Assembly: GCA_004794785.1 (NCBI GenBank)
Contig: SJOL01005868.1
Location: 88,116 to 152,115, forward strand
From: Opisthorchis felineus
Lineage: Eukaryota > Platyhelminthes > Trematoda > Opisthorchiida > Opisthorchiidae
Direction: 5' to 3'
Length of the DNA: 64,000 bases
Under the pieces are notes generated by a model, which saw only the letters and a program-made list of their open reading frames with translations, made no database searches and was not told the origin of the DNA. Each line of letters opens with the position of its first letter. The first letter of the stretch is position 1. Positions 14,365-25,250 of this stretch are shown piece after piece. The position numbers and the translations under genes were made by a program.

Positions 14365-16049
14365 ACTTGCGTATTTTTTTTCCAACCGACACGGTTCTCT
14401 GTCGTGTATATTAGCGCATGAAAAGCCAGTCCGTTGACAGTAAGAATACTACCGTGACCGACGCAATGGACTGCTTTCGCTTATCATTTGGACAACTGGG
14501 TTGACCGGAAGGACGAATCTTTTTGTACATTTCCTGTTATGGCATCCTTTGGAGATCAATCCTTGTGGTGCACTACCGGTAGTGGCAGCCGTTTTGATGG
14601 ATACGGTGCGGCATTCGACTGTCCAAACTTTTGTGGAATGCTCATGCACTCGTGTAAAGCCCCGGAGCATGCATAACGCATGTGTGCCAAACCTGTGGTA
14701 GCTTGTCCGAACAGAGAAACCGCGGGTACTGTTACCGTTCTGAGGCGGAAAGTGGCAACTCATCTGAGTGTAAGTCTGGCAAGCATTGTGTCATACTTCG
14801 TTCCAGGGAACGTCCCAGAAAAGCCCACCATTTCCAAAACAACACCGGGATTTCTTCGTCAACCTTTCCTCACCAATGCAATGAAGCCTGCCCGTCCCAC
14901 CTTCGTCCTTAATGCTGCTTTGACTGCTTCATCTGCACAATCCACGTGAAGTCTGACAGATCCACCAAACTGACGATGACCTTGGGCTAAGAGCCTACAG
15001 AAGGACGCGATGAGTTCGCCGAACAGCCCGTCTTGCCTTTTTTCTCTGGAAGCAAGAGAGAATATTTCTGTCAGATGATTGTTCCACGGAGTAGTTTCAA
15101 CAATCATTGGCGCCGATGTTCTCCGCCAACTGGACGGGTTTATTGAATTAAGATGCCCATTACATTAGTGAGAATGCCACGTCGTAGCCGTGCTTTAACA
15201 CCCACCGGCCGAAATGATCGTCTGCTAAACAATCTAGCAATGGGTCTGTGGGTGAAACGAATGTCCTTGTCGACAAATCAGGCATGCTTCATTGACTATC
15301 ATCTGTGCCGTTCACAATTCCGTTTTTATCCTTTAGATTCTGTTGTTGCGATCAAAGCAGAACGTTGCACAGTTGGGCTGGAAGTTGTATTGGTTGTATT
15401 GGTCCACATGGCTTGCTTAGTCAGTTACGTTCGACTGGACGCACCACTTCGGTTCGTTATTGCCATGCTTAACAATATACTTTTCCCCTCGGTATTTATT
15501 TTCCCTGATGCGTTTAATCTTCGTTTATAAGCGGTTAACGCTCCAATCTTCTGCACAGAGACGTTTGCAGTGGGTTTTTGGATGATCTCACTTATTCTCC
15601 TTTTTCACACTGCATGCTATTAAAGCGGATAGTGCCTGCGGAGAAAACAAATTATTTAGAAAATGCTATCCACATTTCACCAGAATGCTCCTTGAGCTTG
15701 TATGAATGGAGTTTATGCATAATTATCACAGCGACCAGTCGGTAAATGACCTATCAATTGACGTGATTTGAAAAATAATGACCCGCCATCTTAATTGCCA
15801 TGAGCCGCTGTCCCAGCAACCCCCTCAAATGCCCAAGTAAATTGACATCCAATTTAAAGCGCTGCCGCACAACTCACGTGGCTGCAGCGCTGGATTCTCA
15901 GGCTTGGTTTTACAATGAGCATCTAGATTGTCGCACATTTTCAGCACATCCCGGAAGTGAATGACCTGCGTGAGCTGATTCTTCATCTTCCCCCGTTGAT
16001 TCCCCCCCCGTTTGCATAATCCATTTCCCGGTGCTCATGGAGACCATAA
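14365..16049. other. unassigned sequence downstream of 28S fragment
   Basis: Homology to 28S ends at 14364. A Cys/His-rich stretch at about 14680-14750 (VCQTCGSLSEQRN followed by CYRSEAE) resembles a decayed C2H2 finger. A minus-strand frame at 14859-15107 (82 codons) and a plus-strand frame at 15153-15530 (125 codons) look more even in codon use than random frames, but I cannot assign either. A run of C is present at about 16003-16010. Confidence 0.35.
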
Positions 16050-16232
16050 AGCTACTTGTATGATTTTTTTGGAATATACGGCACCAGAAACCATGGCTGT
16101 TTGCATGAACCGTCATATGCTGTCGCATGTGTTAGAAGACGTAAATGACCCGTCGCATGCAGGGCATTTGTCAAATCAATTTGAGCGTCTGGGTGCATCT
16201 TGCGGATTTTCTCGAGGACAGCCGGTCATATC
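16050..16232 (-). pseudogene. C2H2 zinc-finger gene relic
   Basis: On the minus strand a Lys/Arg-rich linker ending MHPDAQ is followed by CPACDGSFTSSN, then, after a frameshift, MRQHMTVH (from 16128). Joined across the shift this has the C-X2-C-X12-H-X3-H spacing of a classical DNA-binding zinc finger. A second finger starts FWCRIFQKNH, with the second cysteine changed to Phe; the FWC start matches the finger FWCHVCQ at about 19855. The remainder is unreadable. This is a decayed fragment of the same zinc-finger family found at 19-20 kb and 46.6-47.1 kb. Classical fingers bind DNA as part of nuclear transcription factors, but this copy cannot encode a working protein. Confidence 0.65.
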
Positions 16233-19028
16233 GTAAATGTTTTTCCATGCCGCTAAATGGATAGTTCTTCACGGTGCATGGGAGATGCTTGTATTCAACG
16301 AAATCATTGAAGATGCACATTAAGTATGAAATACAGGGGAATTTCAAATGAAGGCAAACTGAACATAGCTTTACAAGTTAACGCTTAACGATAAACTGCA
16401 TGCCATGCCGTGTACCTCAAAGAATGTCTTATTCACCTACCTAGGAAATCGGCTTCATCTTGTATTTAACGGAGTGTAGCTGGTGGCGCCGCTTCAGAAC
16501 TACATCTGAGGTGCTTTGATGATCCATGTGACCCAAATATCTTTAGGTTTTCAGGCCATTTTTCTATTAATGGTGTCCTAGTTTTCTGCGGAAAAGATTC
16601 ACATTCTCCTTGAGTGCACCGTTAGTTGCTGACCATCTGCAATATCTATGAAATCTTCTTGAGTCCCTGGTAATTAGAGATTCATCAAAAATATTGAAGA
16701 GGAGAGACAGGGAGCCCTGTTTCATGTCGCTCTGTGTACGGGGGAACGCCGCTGATTCGATGTACCCCTCGGGGTGGGGAAACCTTGATTGGCCTGTTGG
16801 TAACTCCTTTGTTTGATTGTTATCCGATCTGATATGTGAAATATAGAATTGTTGCGTGCCAGAGACACCTCGTATCCATGTTCATCAATGTTTGTTTTTA
16901 CAGATACAACTGACATTGATATAACGGACATGACAATAGTAGAAATGTTGAAACTGTTGCCTCCAACCGCTCTCTGTTCGTCAGCTCACGAAGTAAACCC
17001 GAATGCGCTCCATCCGATGGCGATGAATAGCCGTACTGTCCGTACTGTGCTCCAAATGCCATGCAATCGATGGCACATGTTGTTGTGGCCTAATTATCAT
17101 CTTATTGTTCGTGACTATCGTGCACGAAACGGAACCGGTGTGCATTTGTAAACCTGTTGGTATAAGAAGCCCAATTTGGCTCATTATTGGCCGTTTTGAA
17201 TCTTTCTCATTGTAAATCGCATCCCATTAAGTGAGGACACTGTTAACGAGATTCATATAAAAACTAGAATGACACTAATGCTAATGAGTGTGCAAGGGCC
17301 TTTTACTGAACCGATAATCTCGGTCTAGGTATTTGCAGTTTTGAGGGTGGACATGTTTTCTTCCGCCCAGAATCGCAGTATCGCTTTTTTCTACCGCAAA
17401 CCAAGAACAAAGCGCCATTTTGTATTAATTAACATACAACATGCATGCTTTGCCTTCCGTCAGATTCCATTCACCATTTGACTTATATTATGATATTTTT
17501 GGCTAGCTTTCGATTGAGTGTCTTAAGTATTCAGCCTAGTTTCAGACGTCCTTGTCCAGCAGGACGGTCGACTTCCCTGCACGGGTAATCGAATAAGCTC
17601 TGCAGGGTGAGCTTGTATGTCTGTACTTCAAACTGCATCACAGCATTCACTATCGACATCAGTACCAAAAGCCCTCGAGTATGTTTTTCAAACAGGCTTA
17701 ACCTCACATTTTATGGGTGCCAAACGCAAGCGAGTGTCATTACCGATTGTGTTAGAGCAACATAGTGTTATCATTGCTAAATACCACAGACTGATTCGAC
17801 TGCCGGATGGCCGAACGTTGTCGCTGATGTAACAATACCTGTACTGTGCACGGTGGCTTCATATATTCTGCTACATTTCTTGGCGGAAACAGTGCGCCGA
17901 ACCAACAGATTTGAGTCCTTTGGCGTTATCGTATTTTAAAAGTCTTTTGAGGCAAATCGCTGCATGCTAAACCATTTGCAACCCAGGCCTATGCACTTCC
18001 GTTTAGAAAAGCACGGATCGGTGTTCATTGTGACAGAGTTCTTTAAGCTAAACCAAATGGTCAGTCAGGAGCAATGCAGCGCAGTGATGAAGGACTGTGT
18101 GACGGTGCACACAAAATCAGTTGTAGTTGTTCTGTGTGAACCAGTAATACGAGGTGGTTCATTTAGTGGAGCTTATCGGATTCATAGTCATACAGTAGTA
18201 GTGCTCACCCGCTAGGTTGAATTCCCTCTAGTCTAAGGTGGACAAGATGTACCTTGGAATTATAAAGTAGCAACCGCTCCGTCCAACTAACTACTGTTTA
18301 ACCAAAGGATCGGAAATTTATCACTGGGACTTGACTGCTGTTTGTGCGTGCCCATAATTCAAAGCTCTTCAAGAAGTGATTTGATGGCACCTGATTACTA
18401 GGAAGATAAGTGCGTTCCGGTGACAGCTGAGGGAGCGCACGCACAGGTGCAACGTCTGGACACTGTTCTTAGCATAAGTATTGTCTCATTCCGGTCACTT
18501 TCACAGGAAATTCAAACAAAAATACTTCATGGGAGATCGGAAACTGGCCGCAGGACCTCGTTTGCCGGGGAAAGACCACATGTGTAAATGTTGAAATGTT
18601 TATCCCTTGCTTTTATACAGATCAGTGCTCTTGTTGACATCATCCACAAAAAAATTATCTTGATCTTAAGACGAATTTTGGACCTCCGGGAGTTTGTTTG
18701 GTGGTGAACTTGTGGTGCGCTTCAAACCAGCATAATCACCTAACCGGCACACTATACGAAACGGGGTCACTTCATCGCCCTCAACAGTTTTTATTCACCG
18801 ACTGCGACGGTGGACACTCCACAATCTAGGATATTCTTGTTACGACTGGGCAATGGGGCCGCCCGTCTGAATAACTCTTTATATTATGGAGAGCGACTGA
18901 TCTATCATCGAGCATGCACAAATCAGTGTATCTGTGTATATTGTCTGCAGTCCCTACCGGTTTTGCCTGGAGCTTAGTCGGAATGAGAAGTCCTTAGTAT
19001 CCGCGTATCCAACGAGATGTGAGGGAAA
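16233..19028. other. no recognisable gene
   Basis: Holds unassigned sequence. Three plus-strand frames (16849-17151, 17617-17832 and 17964-18215; 71-100 codons) lie upstream of the zinc-finger relic at 19 kb and could be its decayed 5' part, but I see no motif in them. Confidence 0.35.
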
Positions 19029-19244
19029 GTGGAACTACAGTGTTACAAATGTAACGGTGATTTCGGCGGACGTTTTGCTTTCCTGCGGAAAATTCAGAGA
19101 TGTGTTTCGAAAATACGAAACACCCACCAGAAAATGAAAGAAACGATGCGCATTCTTCGTCATCAATATGAACAGAGGACTCGCCGAGTAATGACATTTA
19201 AAATAACCTATCACACGAACCACTGTATATTACTGCTGATTTAA
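19029..19244 (+). pseudogene. degenerate C2H2/C2HC zinc finger
   Basis: The 71-codon frame starts MELQCYKCNGDFGGRF and has C-X2-C-X12-K-X3-C spacing, as in a C2H2 finger whose first His is now Lys and whose last His is Cys. It sits 500 bp upstream of the clearer finger array and is in the same reading phase, separated from it by stops. It is best read as an eroded upstream finger or exon of the same gene. On its own it is weak; its neighbour is what supports it. Confidence 0.45.
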
Positions 19245-19577
19245 ACGGTCCGCAAATGTAGTGCGTAACGAATTAGCATCGGTCACGCGGAAATTGCGAG
19301 CGTATAAGCTGTGGGTTTAAAAGCGGACCACCGAATAAAGTCAGATAAACATAAGATGAATGGTCGTTAGTCTGTTCGCAGAGCTGGGCAAGTTGATTGC
19401 AAAACGTTCACCACCAATCGATAAGACAACAGCAGTGTGCTTTTAGAGGGCTCAGTGGACCAAAACGATGGTATTCTGGTTGTGTGATTCGGCCATGTGA
19501 GTCTTCGGTCAGGTTGATACATTGCGCTATGAAGCACAAAGTATAGAAACAGGTAAGCCTGCCGAGCGAATTCATAC

Positions 19578-20317
19578 TTGTATCCTTTACCACAAGCGTC
19601 TATCATGCACAGTGGACAATCATCTGCCAAGCCACTAAAAAATTATACCAGCGTGGACGAGAAAACAAATCGCGCCATATTAGGCTGCGAACCAGAGAAC
19701 CCGCGAAATTTATCTGTTCACTCAAGAAACCTCGGCAGTCCGATAACTTCTGAGAAAAACGGAAATGTACTCAAATGTTCCGTTTGCGGCAAATCATTTC
19801 GCTTCTTCTCACACTTGCGGGACCACTCCGCAGTGCACTTAAACGACCGTGATTTCTGGTGCCACGTATGCCAAACACCAAACCAGTACTTCCACAGTCG
19901 ACACCAGATAAGGTCTCATCCAGAACAGGCTGCGGTAGACACCGGAGAATCAGTGGATAACGGCTGTGTCCGGAGTGTGGGAAATGTATAAAAAGAAGTG
20001 CCAATCTATGGATTCATGAAGAAACCATACATGGAAAATACGAACAGCGCACATGCGAGCTATGTGGTCACATTTTCAGTCAGAAGGCAAAATATTTCAG
20101 GCATCTGAGAAAGATGCATGGACAGGAGGTTTTCTACAAATGTGAGCATTGCAGAACACTCCGTCTCACCTCACCAGAGCTAGAAGCTCATTTGACGAAA
20201 AGGCACAATGCGCGTTTTGAGGAACTTGTATCAATATGTGTTGGACTGCTCAATAAATATTCGGTTTTATGTGTACTACAGATTCTAATTATTTTGGACG
20301 TACTTCCCCAGATTTGA
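19578..20317 (+). pseudogene. C2H2 zinc-finger protein gene, five fingers, one frameshift
   Basis: Five consecutive zinc fingers are readable. Finger 1 (CSVCGKSFRFFSHLRDH..., about 19776) and degenerate finger 2 (CHVCQTPNQYFHSRHQIRSH) are in the frame that opens at 19578. A one-base shift near 19970 moves to the frame holding three canonical fingers: CPECGKCIKRSANLWIHEE, CELCGHIFSQKAKYFRHL and CEHCRTLRLTSPELEAHL. Each of the three has C-X2-C-X12-H-X4-H spacing. A 41-residue hydrophobic tail follows, ending at the stop 20315-20317. Proteins of this kind bind DNA in the nucleus. The frameshift and the damaged second finger suggest a recent pseudogene, although a single sequencing error could mimic the shift. 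The paralogue at 46579-47060 shares the finger order and linkers. The last finger and tail are duplicated 1050 bp downstream. Confidence 0.85.
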
Positions 20318-20430
20318 ACTTATCGAATCAGCCATCAGTGTCCTTAGTTCTGTGGTAATTCTGGGAGGAGTCCTGCGCCTAAATTCTCAATAGATTTTAT
20401 GCCTAAAGTGTTTTAACTGGGTTTTTCCCG
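20137..20430 (+). repeat. direct repeat, copy 1 (last zinc finger and 3' flank)
   Basis: This segment is repeated at an offset of exactly 1050 bp. From 20137 to about 20350 the copies differ at only a few positions, and the match runs past the stop codon, so it is a DNA duplication and not protein conservation. From about 20360 to 20430 ungapped identity falls to roughly 60%, then fades. Confidence 0.9.
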
Positions 20431-21186
20431 GCTTCGACTAGCGTTTCAAACAAAAAATGTTACAAAGCAGGTCAGGAAGAACCTAGTTACTACCAGATTT
20501 AATTCCCTATATAGCTACGTTTTCGTGCTGTAAGTAAAATATACATCGAAAGCATAATTACGATGGTGGTAACCACTCAGCTGACACCCAACGAAGCTTG
20601 GCGTACTATGCATAATAAGGCAAAATTTTCCGCGCAAAATTTTCCAAGTCACAATCAGTCTTATCAAGTGAATGTGAGCGATGGGTTCTGGACGGTTAAA
20701 CGAGAGAAGCTTGTAGTAGACCGGATAAAAGTCTTGAATTAGCGAGCGAATAATTGGACGTGAGGTAAAACTCGTGCTGATTAGTGAATACCCAAATCGT
20801 ATTGTTAACTCAGATGGGGTCTTTCGATTCTCTCAAAGGTTGGGTTGCGCTCGTTTGCTTGCTAAGCTGGGAAGCATGGGCCGAGGCAGAAACGTACCCC
20901 ACCTAGACAAACCAAAGTTCACGACAAATGAGACATTTTACGAGACCAGGCGAAGCTGTATTCGAACAAGCCGTAAATCGCTTTCTGGATGCAAGTTAAA
21001 CAAGAAAACAAAGCGTGATTCAGGTGCTAATCTAGCGAATGACTTAATTCAAGTAACAAAGAGGGTCGAATCTATGTTAAACCATCAAAGTAAGGCAAGC
21101 TACCATCCGAGTTCGAAACATGTGTATTGAGTAGTGTGAAAAATTCTGAACTAGAATTCCGCAACCCACTGTGACAGCAACTACTG
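20431..21186. other. sequence between the two repeat copies
   Basis: Holds a 118-codon plus-strand frame (20774-21130) rich in Lys, Arg and Ser, with no domain I recognise. It might be a decayed exon of the zinc-finger gene or a chance frame. Confidence 0.3.
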
Positions 21187-21480
21187 CAAATGTGAGCATT
21201 GCAGAACACTCCGTCTCACCTCACCAGAGCTAGAAGCTCATTTGACGAAAAGGCACAATGCGCGTTTTAAGGAACTTGTATCAATATGTGTTGGACTGTT
21301 CAATAAATATTCGGTTTTATGTGTACTACAGATTCTAATTATTTTGGACGTACTTCCCCAGATTTGAACTTATCGAATCAGCCATCAGTCTCCTTAGTTC
21401 TGTTGTAATTTTTGGAGGAATGATGTGTCTATCTTCAATTTGGGTGTCATGCCTAGAATGCTGTCATCTGGTTGTTTCTT
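21187..21480 (+). repeat. direct repeat, copy 2 (isolated last zinc finger)
   Basis: Begins at aaatgtgag (about 21188) and re-encodes the fifth finger CEHCRTLRLTSPELEAHL plus the hydrophobic tail, stop included (21365-21367). Changes from copy 1 include Glu to Lys after the finger and Leu to Phe in the tail. The sequence upstream of 21181 is unrelated to copy 1, so this is a truncated 3' duplicate with no other fingers and no start. Confidence 0.9.
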
Positions 21481-24400
21481 TTTTCCAAAACCATTGCGAC
21501 CAAAATGTACGATGGCATGCAACCTCACCCTGCAATTCGGAAGGAACGCAGTTTAATACAGATATAATTCCTTCGAGAGCAAATTGTGTGTGCTCTAGGT
21601 GAAATGTACATTAAAATCTTACTTATGAGGGTTGTTGCCACCCAGAATTTACACAGCGCACTACATGTGGGATGGTGAAACTTTCGGCGTAAAATTCAAA
21701 AATTTCGTTCAGTATTTTTAGATGAACATAAACCATTGAATGTTGTGAAACCATTCAGTTAGGTAGAAAGGCCAACAGCAAAGGTTAAGAGTGCACGGGT
21801 TAGGATAACCATAATACAATTCAGAAGGTGTATGTACTAATAAGGCTTTACTGTGGTTAACAGTAGTTTACAGAAGCGAGTTGCACGATTTATAAAATAA
21901 AGACAATATGAAATGTGGAGCAAGTCAAAGGGGAACTTATCGCTTGTAAGAGTCCTTTGGTGAAAGTCCGGACTGCGGGAACGTGTTTTCTTCGCAATAT
22001 AGCTGCTACGTGTGGTCCATAATTGTTCGTAGACTTCTGGAATTTGGCTAACTCCTTTCTCCCTGCGCGCGGGTCTGTGTGTCGTGACTGTGTTGTGTCT
22101 TCCTATATTTAGGAAGGTGTGACATGTGTATAATACCCGGAATCGTTCCGGTGCGTACAAGACGGGAACTGACTTGTTTTCGGTCAAGGTTGCGAGCGGG
22201 ACAGTTTGTCACGTGATTTGAGCGCTTGTGGAGCAGGCGAGTCGCGTGATCTAGTGAACACGGATGTACTAGACAGATTAAGTGAAGTTGGTTGAGGGAT
22301 CGTGGTAATGTCCGCTACAACATCGCTTAGTCATTTGGATGTAAATGGCTGCCGAATTCCAGATCATGTTCCATGGGCTTGAAGTTGCGGACACTTTTCT
22401 GGAAGACCGGCAGCTTGTTGGATATCACATTGTTTCGCTTGAGAGCGTTTGTACGAGGAACGCTCACAGGAATCCCAATGTCTTTGCGTGTCGTCTGTCG
22501 AGTGCCTCGTTGGGTAACTAATATGTAATTTCCAACGCAAACTCGCAAATGGTTATGCAAGTGAGGCTCGAAGTAGCACAGAGAAATTTGCTCTGCACAT
22601 GCAAACAAGCATTGCGAGGTGACCTGAAACTCAAGCTATGATATCCTTAATCATGCTGGTAACTCAGGTTGGTTGCTTTGCTTCGCTTGGTGGACGGGTT
22701 CCGTGTGTATTCTTGCCAATCAAGGCGAAATTGTTCCATTCACGTTGTAAAGGGGAGCATTAGAAGAGGAGCACAGGTTGTTCAAACACCTGCAGCAGCC
22801 GGGGAGCAGCGCAGAACGCTTAGGCCAACAAAATTTCTGGAACGTTGAGTTAGTATGCGGGCTAGGACGGAACTGCTTTGAGGCAAGTCCTAAATAGTGC
22901 ATTGAATGCAAGATGCGCAGTCGGTTCAACGCAAGGGTTGCATCAAAAGGTAAACTAGCCGCTCACTGGAAGCACACAGAAGTTATTGTCACGGAAACTG
23001 CAAAGTTTCTGAAGTTGTGACTTTTCCGAGAAGTTAGTCTAACCAGTTTGCCCCTTTCAGTGATATGTCGCTCATGGCATTTTGTTTAACTGAGCGATAT
23101 TTCAAGGTCATGGACCGTCATTGATTCTCATCTTGTTAACGGTTTACGAGAGACATATATCACGAAATCGCACTTTAGCATATTTGGCGTTCTTCGGGGA
23201 TCTTTAAGAATGAGATAACACCTACAAAATATCCTCTGTAAATTCGATCCAGCTGAATCGGTCAGTGACGTTTGTTTGCTTTATGCTCCTCAGATTTATC
23301 AAATGAGATGAGGTTGTTCGGCGAACTTCGGCACAGCTCGACTTATAATAAATATAACAGTGCAAGAAAACTGCATGAATTGTGCAGGGCGATGCGAGGG
23401 CAATCTCTGTGGATGATACCCTTTCCCAGATATGCATAACTAGCCTAAAGATGCTTCGGCTTCACACTCCACAGGTGGACTAAGTCACAAAGGGCACATA
23501 TAACGATTGCAACTAAGGGGATTCATTGCCTGTCACCATGATAACGTTAGCCGATGCCACTCACCTTGGCTACTTATCGTAAATGGTAGGCCCGTGTCCA
23601 TGTGCAGCATTGATTATGAGGATACAGCTATTTATACACATAAATGTACGCAAATCGCAGATTCGGGCACCGACCTGATCTGTTGCAATACGTTCAGTGC
23701 TAGTACAATCTCCAAGATACGCTGTTAAGCTGCACATTATTCTTCCAAGAACACTATGGGTAGGCAGGCAACAGACTTGTCTATTTACAGACAAGAGTGT
23801 ACTCCGCGAACAAGGAGTTGAGTTGCGTAACTGCGACAAAGAACAGTCATATGGTAAGCCAAATCTATCGTCAGACTCATAGACCAAAATACACGGAATT
23901 AAAGGGAAAACTGGGACATGTGAAACGTGCAGGGGTGGAGGGCCAAGTGCACAGTGGGTGAGCCTGGCACAAGTTTAGCTTGTTTGACAACAGAAAAATG
24001 ATACCTCACATCTGATTCAAGGTATGAAAAACTGAGCTTAAACTTACGGCGATTTTGGGCGCACAAAGTCTTCCCCGAGCCGAATAGTACAAAAACCATA
24101 ACCGGAATGTTCGTTGCAGTGAACGTCTGTCTCAGATACGTTGGCATTAGTGTACTTCCGCCTTTTATGTGACTCTCGGTAATAGCGACCCCGGCACGCA
24201 TGCGTATATGATTTACCACTAGAAGGGACGTGGTACTCGTTGAACAATCAGGGCAGTGCAGACATATCGACTGGGCTCTCGAACAAGTGCAAAGAATCAA
24301 TAACACAAATTGACGAGAAGGGACAGCAATACTTGAATTTACAATGCCACAAATGGGTGAAGGCAGAGCGGGAAGAGGAATTGAGGTTAATAGTGCCAGG

Positions 24401-25143
24401 AAGCAGGCAGCCATTTGATTCCATCGTGTGTTTTCAAATTATATTCTTTGTTGATGGCGTTCACCGTCATTAGTTGGGACAGTAATAACTCTACTTCGTA
24501 GACTGATGAAGTGGGCACATTGGGGAGCAGCCATTTTAACCTTCAGACAATCATTCAGTGCGTTATATCACTTCCAGTCATTTTAGTACCGGTAAGCACA
24601 CACAAAAGTGGATATGAAGTGTTGTCGCCGGTATTCGAGAATTGTAGCATGCACACATTAGATAAATCCTTAGCAACAGTAGGTCTCACGTGTCAGGATA
24701 ACAGCTCAATATACCGAGTGGAGAAAAAGTCACCTCCTCACTCGAAAGCTGAACGAGTGGTTATTTGGCTTTTGTACCGTAAGTGAAATGTCGGTAAGAA
24801 CCATGCATTTGTGCGACCCGGATTTCTTCTTTTGTACAATGTTTATTCTCGAAAAAATTCTCCCAATCTAGAAAATAATTTAGCGGAATAGTTAGTCTTT
24901 TAAGCATACGGAGTTAACTAAACTAACCTCAGTCTATCACGGTGAGCTTATTTTCCGTCTTCTGAATAAGGCATACACTGTACACCCTTCCTCATTGAAC
25001 GGATGCGACTTTCTACAGCTGAGGTTAGCATTCAGTGTTCAGTGGTTCAAGGGAATTTAGCACAACGATGATTTGCACAACGATGATGAGCATTCCTTCA
25101 ACAGTCATACTCCTTGGCATGGCGCGCAGTGAATCAGGTTAAC
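21481..25143. other. no recognisable gene
   Basis: Unassigned. A 171-codon minus-strand frame (23899-24414) overlaps a 77-codon plus frame (24240-24473); neither has a motif I know. A perfect 6-bp hairpin (ccggaatcgttccgg) is at about 22138-22152. Confidence 0.4.
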
Positions 25144-25250
25144 AAGACCGAGCGCTGCGCATGCCCGACATGCGATGCAACCTTGTACCACTTCATCAGG
25201 TACACCCGCTGGATGCATCTGAATTGTCAAAAATCAACAAACAATTATGC
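25144..25250 (+). pseudogene. possible single C2H2 finger fragment
   Basis: The frame reads CPTCDATLYHFIRYTRWMH (CPTC at 25162-25173). The spacing C-X2-C-X12 is right, but the first zinc-binding His is Trp. The aromatic residues in the middle resemble fingers CSVCGKSFRFF at 19.8 kb and CPVCDISLRYF at 47.0 kb. It is short and isolated between stops. It may be a fourth scattered copy of the family or chance. Confidence 0.35.

Noticed and set aside
14566..14585. 14-bp palindrome cactaccggtagtg
   Set aside because: Single occurrence with no associated structure; treated as chance.
23899..24414. 171-codon minus-strand ORF
   Set aside because: No recognisable family; the Ser/Leu/Pro-rich start looks like low-information translation, and a competing plus frame overlaps it.
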